Shown here: positions 1 through 9,044 of the stretch, piece by piece
Position numbering within the stretch: position 1 is the first letter of the stretch
Layout of the letters: every line of letters starts with the position of its first letter
Assembly: GCA_965276635.1 (NCBI GenBank)
Contig: CBDIBC010000002.1
Coordinates: 248,001 to 312,000, forward strand
From: CBDIBC01 sp965276635
GTDB lineage: Bacteria > Actinomycetota > Acidimicrobiia > Acidimicrobiales > Palsa-688
Direction of reading: 5' to 3'
DNA length: 64,000 bases
Position numbers and translations under genes: made by a program
Notes under the pieces: generated by a model
What the model saw: only the letters and a program-made list of their open reading frames with translations
Told to the model about the DNA's origin: nothing
Databases searched by the model: none

Positions 1-1117
1 CATCGACGAACGTATCGAAGCCTCCCGGCGACACGGCGGTGGGGGTGCTGGCCAGCAGCGGGACGTCGCTGGTGGCGCGGCAGGGCCCCGACACCGTGGC
101 GCACCAGGCGACGCCGGTGTCATAGGTGTTGGACTGCCAGGTCCCCCCTGAATAGAACAGCCACCACCCTCCCTTGGTGGATGCGAGCATGGCCGGGCCC
201 TCGATGATCCCGTGCTCCCAGGCCTGGTCGGCGCCGAGGATCCGAACCGGCGACCCGGTCAGCGTCAGCCCATCGGGGCCCAACGACTGCTCCCAGATGC
301 CCACGGGCACCCCAGTGGCGTTGCCGTCGTTCTTCCACAGCAGGCTGGATGCCCCCGATGCGTCGGTCACCACGCTCGGGTCGATGTCGCCGCCGAGTCC
401 GGTCTGGCAGACCAAGGGAGCCGCGGATCGGTCGGTGAACGGACCGGTGGGGCGGGGCGACGTGGCCCGACCGATGCACTCCAGCCCGGACCTGGCGTCC
501 TGGGTGCTGTAGTACAGCACCCATTGACGACCCACGTGCTGCACCGTCGGGCCCCAGGTCATGGTCCGTGAGGGTACGGCCCACGTGGGCAAGGTCGGCA
601 GGGAGTCGGCGACGCGGCGCCAGTGGACGAGGTCGCCGGACACGGCCGTCGGCACGTTGGAGCGCCAGTCCGTGGTCCAGTAGAGGACGTAGCGGACGTT
701 CTGGTTTCCCGCCGCGCCGGCCGGAACGGTCAGGACGAACGGATCGCCGACATCGTCGGGCTCGACCACTTGCGAGTTGCCCAGGACCGGCAGACCGAGG
801 CTGGTGGCCTGCTTGGTCGGCGATCCCGACGTCGTCGCCACGTGGGCACCGGACCCTGCGGTGGCGCCGGTAGCCCCGTCCCGGTGAACCCCGGACGCCA
901 GCGCGGTCGCCGCCACGACCAGCGCGACCAGGGCTACGCCGATGGCGGCCAGGTGACGTGGCTGGCGCAGGGCTCGCCCCGCTCGTCGACCGCCCAGCGA
1001 CGCGATGGGCACCCGGCGACCGTACCCCGTGCCCGCACCGTGCAGGGCGCGCGCCGGTTTCGGCCGCGGCGTCGGGGTTCGCTCAAGGTGCCGGGTCGGG
1101 ATGTCGATCACATCCAC
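1..1117 (-). CDS. GH43-like glycoside hydrolase, partial (C-terminus beyond left edge)
   Basis: Reading the minus strand leftwards gives an open frame with no stop to the window edge. After a basic N-terminus there is one membrane segment or uncleaved signal (AAIGVALVALVVAATALA), then an extracytoplasmic domain. Its spaced acids fit family 43 five-bladed propeller glycosidases: an early Asp in DVGDPFV (base), Asp in GDIDPSV (pKa modulator) and Glu in IIEGPAM (acid). Aromatic stretches such as WVLYYS and WWLFYSGG also fit. The likely role is hydrolysis of an arabinose- or xylose-containing glycan outside the cytoplasm; the substrate cannot be told. No ATG exists in frame near the start. GTG codons at 1115-1117 or 1109-1111 are the best candidates, without a clear ribosome site, so the start is uncertain. 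It diverges from the EAL gene. Confidence 0.7.
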   Translation of the reverse strand, partial: MDVIDIPTRHLERTPTPRPKPARALHGAGTGYGRRVPIASLGGRRAGRALRQPRHLAAIGVALVALVVAATALASGVHRDGATGATAGSGAHVATTSGSPTKQATSLGLPVLGNSQVVEPDDVGDPFVLTVPAGAAGNQNVRYVLYWTTDWRSNVPTAVSGDLVHWRRVADSLPTLPTWAVPSRTMTWGPTVQHVGRQWVLYYSTQDARSGLECIGRATSPRPTGPFTDRSAAPLVCQTGLGGDIDPSVVTDASGASSLLWKNDGNATGVPVGIWEQSLGPDGLTLTGSPVRILGADQAWEHGIIEGPAMLASTKGGWWLFYSGGTWQSNTYDTGVAWCATVSGPCRATSDVPLLASTPTAVSPGGFDTFVD

Positions 1118-1145
1118 GGATCCGCGGAATCGATGGAGGTCAACC

Positions 1146-2390
1146 GTGGCTATGACAGCCGTACCGATGCTGGACGACGTGATCACCCGAGACGGCCTGC
1201 GATCTGTGTTTCAGGTGATCGTCGAGGTGGACACCCTGCTCCCGGTGGCGTACGAGGCGCTGGCCCGGGGACCGGTCGGTACCGAGTGGGAATCGCCGGC
1301 GGCGCTGTTCGCGGCGGCCTACGAGCGGGGCGGCGTGGCGGAGCTCGACTGGGCGTGCCGGAGCTCCGCCTATCGCACGGCGCTCGAGCAAGGCTTGGAT
1401 CGCCGGACGGCGCTGTTCGTGAACGTCGAGCCGTCCACGCTGGGCATGGATCCGCCGGCGAGCTTCGTTCGCTCCGAGACCGACGCCGTCAGGAGACTTC
1501 GAGTGGTCCTGGAGATAACCGAGCGGGCGATCACCGCCCGGCCCGCCCAGGTGGTGGCCGCAGCCGCGTCGGCTCGGGCCCAGGGCTGGGGAGTGGCCAT
1601 CGACGATGTCGGTGCGGACCCTGCTTCGTTGGCCCTCCTACCGTTCGTGGACCCCGACGTCATCAAGTTGGACCTGCGGCTGATCCAGGCTCGGCCCGAT
1701 CGTGAGGTGGCCGAGATCATCACCGCCGTCCTCGCCCACGCGGAGCGGACCGGCGCCAAGATCCTGGCCGAAGGCGTCGAGACGCCGGCGCATCTGGCCC
1801 GGGCCCGGGCTATGGGAGCGCAGTACGCGCAGGGCTACCTGTTCGGGCGGCCCGACGTCGCCGGACTCGATCGCCGGTCGCTTCGAGGCATCGAGTTCAT
1901 GGACCGCCACAGCCTCCCAGGCTCGGGCGTCACCCCATTCGAGGCGGTGAGCGCCAGACGAGCAACGAGACGCTCGACCAAGGCGATGCTCGTCGAGATG
2001 TCCAAGCATCTCGAAACGCAGGCGGTCAGCCTGTCGCCTCCGGCGGTGGTCCTGGCCGCGTTCCAGGATGTTGCTCATCTCACGCCCGCCACGGCCCGTC
2101 GATATCGGCATCTTGCTGGGTCCTGCCCGCTGGTCGCTGCCTTCGGTGTCGGGCTCTCCGCCGAGCCCGTCGACGGTGTCCGCGGTGCGCCCCTCGCGGC
2201 CGAGGATCCGCTCGCCGACGAATGGTCTGTGGTCGTCGTGGGCGCCCACCAGGCCGCCGCCCTGGTGGCCCGGGACCTGGGCGACACGGGCCCTGAAGGG
2301 GAGCGGCGGTTCGACTACGCCATCACCCACGACCGTGACCTGGTCCTGGAGGCGGCCGCCACCCTCGTGCGTCGGATCCCGCCGCACTGA
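1146..2390 (+). CDS. EAL-domain protein with C-terminal DICT sensory domain
   Basis: About 414 residues. The N-terminal EAL domain (roughly 15-250) keeps the phosphodiesterase signatures: YEALAR, LEITER, the Asp pair in AIDDVGAD, VIKLD and LAEGVET, so c-di-GMP hydrolysis is plausible. The C-terminal part (about 265-410) resembles the DICT domain, a sensory module linked to diguanylate cyclases and two-component proteins: TARRYRHLA, then DEWSVVVVGAHQAAALVARDLGD in pieces, RRFDYAITHDRDL. There is no GGDEF domain. Start chosen at GTG 1146 because GGAGG lies 6 nt upstream (1135-1139); ATG 1152 is an alternative. It is a single gene, cytoplasmic, probably coupling a small-molecule signal to c-di-GMP turnover. 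Confidence 0.85.
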   Translation: MAMTAVPMLDDVITRDGLRSVFQVIVEVDTLLPVAYEALARGPVGTEWESPAALFAAAYERGGVAELDWACRSSAYRTALEQGLDRRTALFVNVEPSTLGMDPPASFVRSETDAVRRLRVVLEITERAITARPAQVVAAAASARAQGWGVAIDDVGADPASLALLPFVDPDVIKLDLRLIQARPDREVAEIITAVLAHAERTGAKILAEGVETPAHLARARAMGAQYAQGYLFGRPDVAGLDRRSLRGIEFMDRHSLPGSGVTPFEAVSARRATRRSTKAMLVEMSKHLETQAVSLSPPAVVLAAFQDVAHLTPATARRYRHLAGSCPLVAAFGVGLSAEPVDGVRGAPLAAEDPLADEWSVVVVGAHQAAALVARDLGDTGPEGERRFDYAITHDRDLVLEAAATLVRRIPPH

Positions 2391-2437
2391 CGCATCCGTC
2401 TGGGCGCTAGGCGCGGCCATGACTACTGTCTGGACAC

Positions 2438-3403
2438 GTGACTGCCTCCTCTTCCCTCCAGCGCCTCGGCCGCTCCGGCCTCGCCGTTTCCGTGGTCGGC
2501 CTCGGTACCAACAACTTCGGCATGAAGCTCGATCTCGACCAGAGCCGGGCCGTGGTCCACGCCGCGCTCGATCAGGGCATCAACCTGTTCGACACCTCGG
2601 ACTCCTACGGCGACTCCGAGGAACGCCTCGGTGAGATCCTGCAGGGCAGGCGCGACGATGTGGTGATCGCCACCAAGTTCGGCAGCGACGTCCGCCGGCT
2701 CGGCCAGGACAACGGCGTCGACTGGGGCGCTCGCGGATCCCGTCGCTACATCCGCCGAGCGGTGGAGAGCTCGTTGCGCCGGCTGCGCACCGACTGGATC
2801 GATCTCTATCAGATCCATCGGCCCGACCCCTCCACCCCGATGGAGGAGACTCTCTCTGCGCTCGACGACCTGGTCCACGAGGGCAAGGTCCGCTACTTGG
2901 GCCATTCCAACTTCAGCGGCTGGCAGGTCGCCGACGCGGAGTGGATCGCCCGTACCGGCCACCTCGAGCGCTTCGTCAGCGCTCAGAACGAGTACAGCCT
3001 GCTGGAACGCAAGGTCGAGGTGGATCTGGTCCCAGCCCTGGAACACTACGAGATCGGCTTGTTGCCGTTCTTCCCGCTGGCCAGCGGCCTGCTCACCGGC
3101 AAGTACCGACGGGGTGAAGCGACGCCCGAGGGCTCCCGCATCCAGGCATGGAAGCGGGAGTCGGTGCTCACCAGCGACACGTTCGACGTGCTGGAGCGGC
3201 TGGAGGGTTTTGCCCGTGAGCGTTCGATCACCATCCTCCACGTCGCCATCGGCGGTCTGGCGGCCAAGCCCACGGTGTCCTCGGTGATCGCCGGCGCCAC
3301 CTCCCGCGAGCAGGTCGTGGCCAACGTCGAAGCGGGCGGGTGGGAGCCCACCGCCGACGAGGTCGCCGAGATCGACCGGATCACCTCGGGAGCGTCTGGT
3401 TGA
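2438..3403 (+). CDS. aldo/keto reductase
   Basis: 321 residues, the normal size for the NADPH-dependent aldo/keto reductase superfamily (TIM barrel). Catalytic residues are visible: Asp in INLFDTSDSYG, Tyr in that same motif, Lys in VIATKFGS and His in LYQIHRPD. The segment GKVRYLGHSNFSGWQ is typical of the YajO/Tas-like subgroup, as is the C-terminal cofactor region VSSVIAGATSREQV. It starts at GTG 2438. The end overlaps the convergent amidohydrolase-fold gene by 23 bp. The substrate is unknown; reduction of a small aldehyde or ketone is inferred from the family. Confidence 0.88.
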   Translation: MTASSSLQRLGRSGLAVSVVGLGTNNFGMKLDLDQSRAVVHAALDQGINLFDTSDSYGDSEERLGEILQGRRDDVVIATKFGSDVRRLGQDNGVDWGARGSRRYIRRAVESSLRRLRTDWIDLYQIHRPDPSTPMEETLSALDDLVHEGKVRYLGHSNFSGWQVADAEWIARTGHLERFVSAQNEYSLLERKVEVDLVPALEHYEIGLLPFFPLASGLLTGKYRRGEATPEGSRIQAWKRESVLTSDTFDVLERLEGFARERSITILHVAIGGLAAKPTVSSVIAGATSREQVVANVEAGGWEPTADEVAEIDRITSGASG

Positions 3404-4283
3404 GCACGGCCGCGGTCGCGGCCACGGGGTCCAGGCGGAGGATGCGCCGGGCGTTGTCACGCAGGAACGGGGTCCACACATGCGCTCGGAACGGCACGCC
3501 GTCGAGCTCGGCGAAGGTCCGCTCCAGCTCGATCCCGTACGGGTAGTAGCCGGCGTAGATGACCTTGTCGGCGCCCCGTGTGTTGGCGAAGTCGATGATC
3601 GCCTGCGGGTAGTGCTTCGGCGCGAACCCGCTCGTCGAGTAGAACAGGTTCGGCCACTTCAACAGCAGCTTCACGGCCAGGTCCGTCCACGGCTCACCAC
3701 CGTGACGCATGACGACCTTCAGCTCGGGGAAGTCGAAGCAGACCTCGTCGATCAGCTCTACGTGCTGCGTGCGCAGCGGCACCCGGGGCCCCGGCACCCC
3801 GGTGGCGACGAACACGGCCAGGTCCAGCTCCACGCACTTGGCATAGATCGGGTACCAGTGTTTGTCGTCGATCGGCAGCTGCGGCATTGTCCCGGCCGGG
3901 AACAGCGAGACACCGCGCACATCGTGCTCCTCGACGGCGCGAGTCACGGCCCGCACCGCGTCCATGCCGTCGTTCCCGTCGACCGGAAGCACCGCGACGA
4001 ACCGGTCGGGGTAGCGGCCCAGGGCGTTCGGCGTACGAGGGTCAGAGAGGCTGATCACCCCGACGTCGATGTGATGGGTGTCCATCTTCTCGACGGTCTC
4101 GGCTATGGCGTCGAGGGGGTCGGCGTCGGCGGGATGCGCGGCCGGCACCTGCTTGTACATGTACTCGGCCGGGTGGCGCTCGCCGCGGTCGCTGTCGCGA
4201 AGCGACGGTACCTCGAAGGCGTTCCTGGCCGATCGGAAGCCGATCAACGTGTCGACGGCTCCGATGTCCACCGGTCTCGTCAT
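3381..4283 (-). CDS. amidohydrolase-fold protein lacking usual metal ligands
   Basis: About 300 residues of the amidohydrolase_2 (decarboxylase/hydratase-like TIM barrel) type, recognised from VRGVSLFPAG, the central WYPIYAKCVEL, VMRHGGEPWTD and LLKWPNLFYSTSGFAPKHYP. The usual N-terminal His-x-His is absent (the equivalent region is GAVDTLIGF), and the usual catalytic Asp segment (SDYP) reads AGYYPYG. Metal-dependent catalysis is therefore doubtful; a non-metal or scaffolding role is possible. Start at ATG 4283 with GAGGG about 7 nt upstream. The convergent overlap with the aldo/keto reductase is 23 bp. The paralogous genes at 6837 and 7711 suggest a shared catabolic setting. Confidence 0.75.
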   Translation of the reverse strand: MTRPVDIGAVDTLIGFRSARNAFEVPSLRDSDRGERHPAEYMYKQVPAAHPADADPLDAIAETVEKMDTHHIDVGVISLSDPRTPNALGRYPDRFVAVLPVDGNDGMDAVRAVTRAVEEHDVRGVSLFPAGTMPQLPIDDKHWYPIYAKCVELDLAVFVATGVPGPRVPLRTQHVELIDEVCFDFPELKVVMRHGGEPWTDLAVKLLLKWPNLFYSTSGFAPKHYPQAIIDFANTRGADKVIYAGYYPYGIELERTFAELDGVPFRAHVWTPFLRDNARRILRLDPVAATAAVLNQTLPR

Positions 4284-4343
4284 GGCAACACCCTCACACA
4301 ACATTGGCGTCGATACCAGGAGTCCTCGGCGTAGGTTGGCGGC

Positions 4344-4793
4344 ATGACGGACTCTGACGATTGGAATGCCCGCATCATCGAAGAGTTCCGTGCGAACGGG
4401 GGCAAGGTGGGCGGCCAGTTCGAGGGTGCGCCGATGATCCTCGTGCACCACTTCGGCCGCACCACCGGTGCAGAGCGCGTCAATCCGCTCGTCTACCAGC
4501 CGGTCGGTGATGGCTACGTCGTGTTCGCCTCGAAGGCCGGCGCGCCCGACGACCCGGACTGGTACCGGAACCTCATGGCCCACCCCGCCACCTCGGTCGA
4601 GGTCGGGGAGCAGGTCGTCGCCGTGGTGGCCCGGGAGGCCATCGGCGACGAGCGCCAGGCCATCTGGGATCGGCAGAAGGCGTCGACGCCAGGCTTCGCC
4701 GACTACGAGGTCTCGGCCGCGCCTCGAGTGATCCCCGTGGTGGTCCTGGAGCCGGTGGTACTGGAGCCCACCGAGGGCACTGCGAAGGAGTAG
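4344..4793 (+). CDS. F420-dependent nitroreductase-like (Ddn family) protein
   Basis: 149 residues, matching the deazaflavin-dependent nitroreductase (Ddn/FDOR-A split barrel) family in size and motifs: the N-terminal EEFRANGGKVGG, LVHHFGRTTGAERVNPL, then DDPDWYRNLMAHP and a conserved Ile-Trp region (RQAIWDRQ). Members bind coenzyme F420 and reduce quinones or nitro compounds at the membrane. This implies that the organism makes F420, as actinobacteria do. It diverges from the amidohydrolase-fold gene at 4283 across about 60 bp. Substrate unknown. Confidence 0.85.
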   Translation: MTDSDDWNARIIEEFRANGGKVGGQFEGAPMILVHHFGRTTGAERVNPLVYQPVGDGYVVFASKAGAPDDPDWYRNLMAHPATSVEVGEQVVAVVAREAIGDERQAIWDRQKASTPGFADYEVSAAPRVIPVVVLEPVVLEPTEGTAKE

Positions 4794-4795
4794 CC

Positions 4796-5281
4796 CTACT
4801 CAGGTTGCGGCTGGCGGCGGGCCGCGAGGGACGCCTTCAGGGACGCCTCGACCAGTCGGTCGTTGTCCTTGGAGATAAAATGATGGACTCGCTTCTCGAG
4901 CAGCGCCCGCATCACGGGATTGAAGGCCTCGTAGGTCTCCCGGAAGTACACCCTCGTCTGGCCGCCTCCCAGGTCCTCGAGCCGCGTCCAGCCGGAGGCC
5001 TTTGACCACAGTGGCTTGCCGATGGCGTCGTACCGCCACGAGGTCGGGCGTGTCGCCTCGGTGATCCACTCCCAGGACCGGCCCACCCCACCGGAGAGCA
5101 GGTACCGGGGGACGGGGAAGTGGCAGTGGCGGACCAGTCCGTTCCCCTCGTCGTCACCCTGGTGGAAGATCTCGATCTGCACCGTGTCGGTCCGGAGGCC
5201 GGCGCGGGTGCGCGCCCAGATGACGTCCCACACCTCCTCGGGGGTGGCGTCGACGACGAAATCGAACCGGTGGTCCTGCAC
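4796..5281 (-). CDS. SRPBCC (START-like) family protein
   Basis: 161 residues with the helix-grip hydrophobic-ligand fold typical of polyketide cyclase/SRPBCC proteins: N-terminal FDFVVDATPEEVWDVIWAR, a central GRSWEWITEATRPTSWRY, and the long C-terminal helix containing LLEKRVHHFISKDNDRL. Start at GTG 5281 with AGGAGG 6 nt upstream. It lies 18 bp downstream of the acyl-CoA synthetase stop and is probably the last gene of that minus-strand operon. It may bind a lipophilic pathway intermediate. No catalytic residue can be assigned. Confidence 0.75.
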   Translation of the reverse strand: MQDHRFDFVVDATPEEVWDVIWARTRAGLRTDTVQIEIFHQGDDEGNGLVRHCHFPVPRYLLSGGVGRSWEWITEATRPTSWRYDAIGKPLWSKASGWTRLEDLGGGQTRVYFRETYEAFNPVMRALLEKRVHHFISKDNDRLVEASLKASLAARRQPQPE

Positions 5282-5299
5282 GGCGTGCCTCCTGTGGTG

Positions 5300-6844
5300 T
5301 CAGCGGGCGGGCGGCATCGTGGCGGCCGCCGCCACCAGATCGCGCTTGATGACCTTCCCGCCGGCATTGCGGGGGAGCTCGGCCAGGAATGTCATGTGGC
5401 GGGGAACCTTGTAGTCGGCCAGCTGCGTCCGGGCGAACTCCTGCAGCGCCTCGCCGGTCAGCTCGATGCCGGGGCGGCAGACTACGTAGGCGGCGACGTC
5501 CTCGCCGAGCACGGGATGGGGGACGGGAACGACGGCGGCCTCGACCACGTCGGGGTGGGCCATGAGGACGGCTTCGACGTCGTTGGCGTAGATGTTCATC
5601 CCACCGCGGATGATCATCTCCTTCTTCCGTCCGGAGATGTACAGGTAGCCGTCCTCGTCCAGGTACCCGAGATCCCCGGTGCGGAGCCACCCGCCGTCCC
5701 ATATCCGGGCCGTCGCCTCGGGATCCTTGTAGTACTCGCGATGGCCGTTCGGGTTTCGGGTGATCACCTCGCCGACGGCACCGGCCTCGAGTGCTCGCCC
5801 GTCCTCGACGATCCGGACCTCGGTGGGTGGCTTGGGCCGGCCGACTGCCCCTGGGCGCTTTCGGGCGCCCTCGGGGTCCATGGTGAAGGTGGCGTAGCCG
5901 CCTTCGGTCATGCCGTAGCTGTTGAGGACGGCGGCGGCGGGTAGCTTGGCCTGCAGCCGGCTCAGGGTCTCGGGTGCGAGCGGGGCGCTGCCGAGGCTCA
6001 CCGTCGTGAGGCTCGAGAGATCCGCGGTGGCGAAGGCGGGGTGGTGGATGAGGAGCTGGGCCATGGCCGGGACCAGGAAGGCGATGGTCGGTCGTTCTCG
6101 CTCGACGATGTCGAGCCACTGCCTGGCGTCGAACTTCGGTAGGTACAGCACGGACATCCCGGTCTTCATGGGGTTGTAGATGAAGCCGAGGCCGGCGAAG
6201 GTGAAGACCGGTGTCGCGGTGAGCCACGCCGATCCACGCCACTCGGGGTGGGTGTTGGGCAGCAAGGCGACGTGCCGGTGGCGAACCGCGACACCCTTGG
6301 GCATCCCGGTGGTTCCCGACGTGTACACCACGTCGGCCAGGTCGTCTTCGGCGATCGGCTCCTGGATCTCGCCGTAGTCGTCGCTCATCACCGCCTCGAG
6401 ATCCACGGCACCGCTCAGGGTCGACGGCCCCACCGTCACCACGACCCGAAGAGACGCGAGCAACCCCAGGAGCGGCTCCACGGCACTGTCGTAGGTGCCG
6501 CTCGCCACCACGGCCGAGATCTCGGCATGGTCGAAGACGCGGCGGACCTCGGTGGGGGTCAGGCGGTTGTTGGTGGGCACAGCGACGGCCCCCAGCTTGT
6601 GGACGGCGCTGTAGGCCACGATCCAGTCGAGGATCTGCGCGGCCTCGAGGTAGATGGCGACCAGGTCACCCTTCCGTATCCCACGCTCCCGCCAGCCCCG
6701 GGCCAGCTGGTTGCTCCTGCGCTCCCATTGGAGGAACGTGATGGAGGTCTGGTTGCCCAGGTTCCGATAGGCCATGGCATCGGGGTAGGCCGCAGCCATG
6801 AGTCGCAGCTGGTCGGGGAGTCGCTCGCCCGCCAGCTCAACCAC
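5300..6844 (-). CDS. acyl-CoA synthetase (AMP-forming)
   Basis: 514 residues of the ANL superfamily. Visible motifs are the phosphate-binding loop VYTSGTTGMPKG, the adenine motif NSYGMTEGG, the hinge region LRTGDLGYLDEDGYLYISGRKKE in pieces, and the C-terminal catalytic Lys in PRNAGGKVIKRDL. It activates a carboxylic acid as acyl-AMP and transfers it to CoA; the FadD-like architecture suggests a medium, long or cyclic acid. The GTG start at 6844 overlaps the stop of the upstream amidohydrolase by 8 bp, so the two are probably translationally coupled. It acts with the neighbouring amidohydrolases in an inferred degradative pathway. Confidence 0.88.
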   Translation of the reverse strand: MVELAGERLPDQLRLMAAAYPDAMAYRNLGNQTSITFLQWERRSNQLARGWRERGIRKGDLVAIYLEAAQILDWIVAYSAVHKLGAVAVPTNNRLTPTEVRRVFDHAEISAVVASGTYDSAVEPLLGLLASLRVVVTVGPSTLSGAVDLEAVMSDDYGEIQEPIAEDDLADVVYTSGTTGMPKGVAVRHRHVALLPNTHPEWRGSAWLTATPVFTFAGLGFIYNPMKTGMSVLYLPKFDARQWLDIVERERPTIAFLVPAMAQLLIHHPAFATADLSSLTTVSLGSAPLAPETLSRLQAKLPAAAVLNSYGMTEGGYATFTMDPEGARKRPGAVGRPKPPTEVRIVEDGRALEAGAVGEVITRNPNGHREYYKDPEATARIWDGGWLRTGDLGYLDEDGYLYISGRKKEMIIRGGMNIYANDVEAVLMAHPDVVEAAVVPVPHPVLGEDVAAYVVCRPGIELTGEALQEFARTQLADYKVPRHMTFLAELPRNAGGKVIKRDLVAAAATMPPAR

Positions 6845-7658
6845 GGTCGGGGATCCGATCGAGCAGGCGCGTCGCCGCCCCACCGAGGAAGTCGGCCATC
6901 GCCGCCTCGTCCAGGGGTAGGGAGCGGGCCGCGTCCAACGCCCGCTCCATCGGCAGGAACGGATGGTCGGATGCGAACAGCACGCGACCGCGGCCTCGGC
7001 TCGATCCCATGAACCGCACCAGTGCCGGGTGCATGTAGGTGGCGAGGTAGGCCGAGTTCGACAGGTAGAGGTTCGGCCACTTCAGCATGTACTCGATCAA
7101 GAGCTCTTCGTAGGGGTGACCCATGTGGGCGCCGATCACGACGAGGTCGGGGAAGTCGATCAGCACGTCCTCCAGCAGCACGGGGTCCTGGCAACGGGAC
7201 CGGATCCTCGGTCCCGGGATCCCGATGTTGATCGAGACCGGGATGGAGAGCTCCTCGCAGGTGGCATAGACCGGGTAGTAGAGGGCGTGGTTCAACGGGT
7301 ACTGGTGGACCAGTGGTGATACCCGGACGAAGTCGAGCGTGCCGCCGGCGAAGCGGGCCCGGATGTCGGCGGCCTGCTGGCGGGGCCGCTCGGGCTCGTT
7401 CGTGCTGGCCGCGAACGACAGGCGGTCGGGGTGGTCGGCGACGAGAGCCATCTTCTCCGGCTCGACCGTCGACAGCGAGCCACTCAGCACGGCGCGGTCG
7501 ACCCCGTTTCGATCCATCTCGGCCAGCAGGCTCTCGCCGGTCGTGCCCCCTCGTATCCCGGCACCGAAGAACGTCTCGATCTCCCCGAACCCCCGCTGAG
7601 CCAGGAAGGCTTCGGTGGCCCGGGCCGACAGGGCGTTGACCCAGAGGTCGAGGATCAT
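6837..7658 (-). CDS. amidohydrolase_2-type family protein
   Basis: About 273 residues. The barrel motifs are YYPVYATCEEL, GPRIRSRCQDPVLLEDVLIDFP (in pieces), IGAHMGHPYEELLIEYMLKWPNLYLS and the C-terminal LFASDHPFLPMERAL, which keeps the catalytic-type Asp. The N-terminal His-x-His position reads DLWVNALS, so the binuclear or mononuclear metal site is incomplete compared with ACMS decarboxylase-like members. ATG 7658 is preferred (GACGAGG upstream); GTG 7688 would add ten residues. It sits between a second amidohydrolase and an acyl-CoA synthetase, overlapping the latter by 8 bp. Likely a C-C or ring hydrolase or decarboxylase; reaction unknown. Confidence 0.75.
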   Translation of the reverse strand: MILDLWVNALSARATEAFLAQRGFGEIETFFGAGIRGGTTGESLLAEMDRNGVDRAVLSGSLSTVEPEKMALVADHPDRLSFAASTNEPERPRQQAADIRARFAGGTLDFVRVSPLVHQYPLNHALYYPVYATCEELSIPVSINIGIPGPRIRSRCQDPVLLEDVLIDFPDLVVIGAHMGHPYEELLIEYMLKWPNLYLSNSAYLATYMHPALVRFMGSSRGRGRVLFASDHPFLPMERALDAARSLPLDEAAMADFLGGAATRLLDRIPDRG

Positions 7659-7710
7659 CGGCCGCGCCTCGTCGTCAACACCAGGCACCGCGGCCCACTG
7701 ACGATTGCCA

Positions 7711-8862
7711 TTATCCGACGGGTGTGGCGGCGGCCGTGACGGGTGCGGCCGCGAGCAGCGGCGGGACGGTGGGGAAGAGCTCGGCGAAGGCGCCGACGGT
7801 TATCCGCTCGCGGATGCGGTCGTCGACGCCCTCGAACAGGCCGTGGAGGGTCTCCTGGGTATGCCCGTAGGTCCCTTCCATGTGGGGATAGTCGCTGCCC
7901 CACATGACGTTCTGGTAGCCCATGGCGGAGACGGCAGCCACCGCCGTTCGGTCGTGCTGGAACGAGGCATAGACCTGGGAGAAGATGATCTCGCGCGGTG
8001 GACGGCGCAGCTTGGGGCGCACGGCCATGGCATGCTGTCGATAGCCCTCCTCGATGCGGTCGGCGATGAACGGCACCCACGTGGCACCGCCTTCGGAGAC
8101 CAGCACGCGGAGGTCGGGATGGCGGTCGAGGGCGCCGGAGGCCACCATCTTCATGATGGCTCGTTGACCACCGAAGGTGGTCTCTGTGTAGTTGAGCACC
8201 GCGCCTCCCGGCCCCCGGTACACCACACCGGCGGACCCGCCAGCCGATAGGTCGATCGGCTCGGTGCCGATGTGGAAGGCGATGACGATACCTGCGGCCT
8301 CGGCGGCCGCCCAGAAGGGCTCCCAGTCGTCGTGCTGGTAGTCGGCTTGGAGCGGATGGGGCGTGACGGGGAGGAACACGGCGTGGAAGCCCAGCTCGGC
8401 GCACCGTTCGAGCTCGGCGATCGCATCGGTCATGTCCAGGGTCGACACCTGGGCCGTGGCGACCAAACGGTTCGTGACCCGGTGGATGGTGTCGTGCACC
8501 CAGTCGTTGCTCACTCGGAGCGCCTCGCGCAGGACCTCGGAGGAGCGGAACATGGAGCTCCACATGCCGATGGACGGGTAGACGAGCTCGCTCCAGATGC
8601 CCTCCTGGTCAAGATCGGCCAGCCGGAGATGCACGTTCTCGGCTCCCGGCGCTCGCGACGCGTCGAGGAACCTCTGGGCGGATGGGGTTGGTAACCTGCG
8701 GCGGAACGACCGACCCTCGATGTGCACGGTCTCCCACAGCCCATCGGCGTCCTTCTCCGAGCGGGGTACCAGCGCCGCCAGCCGTGCCGGCAGGTTCGTC
8801 CGCCAGAGGCCTTCAGGCTCGATGAAGTGCGAGTCAGCCGAGTCGGCCCAGATTTTCTCCAT
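7711..8862 (-). CDS. amidohydrolase family protein (amidohydrolase_2)
   Basis: About 383 residues, the long form of the amidohydrolase_2 family. N-terminal DSHFIEPEGLW, central FLPVTPHPL, IAFHIGTEP, LVSEGGATWVPFIADRIEEGY, and the conserved WGSDYPHMEGTYGHT carrying the catalytic Asp are all present. Members decarboxylate or hydrolyse aromatic or cyclic acids with a divalent metal. ATG 8862 is chosen because AAGGAG lies 6 nt upstream. It is the first gene of the minus-strand group running to 4796 and diverges from fur. It is similar in type to the gene at 32299. Confidence 0.85.
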   Translation of the reverse strand: MEKIWADSADSHFIEPEGLWRTNLPARLAALVPRSEKDADGLWETVHIEGRSFRRRLPTPSAQRFLDASRAPGAENVHLRLADLDQEGIWSELVYPSIGMWSSMFRSSEVLREALRVSNDWVHDTIHRVTNRLVATAQVSTLDMTDAIAELERCAELGFHAVFLPVTPHPLQADYQHDDWEPFWAAAEAAGIVIAFHIGTEPIDLSAGGSAGVVYRGPGGAVLNYTETTFGGQRAIMKMVASGALDRHPDLRVLVSEGGATWVPFIADRIEEGYRQHAMAVRPKLRRPPREIIFSQVYASFQHDRTAVAAVSAMGYQNVMWGSDYPHMEGTYGHTQETLHGLFEGVDDRIRERITVGAFAELFPTVPPLLAAAPVTAAATPVG

Positions 8863-9044
8863 CGGGCGCTCCTTACCCGCAAAAGGATCTGCCGACATGG
8901 CAATCAGACACTAAGAGGAGCACGGGATGGTGTCAACGGTCGAACGGTCCGGGCAGCCCCGCCGCCCCGTCCGCCCGACCCCCGACCGTCCCGCCCCCCT
9001 ACCAGAAGAGCGTTGACTTCGTCCGTTATCTGTGAGACCTTGAT

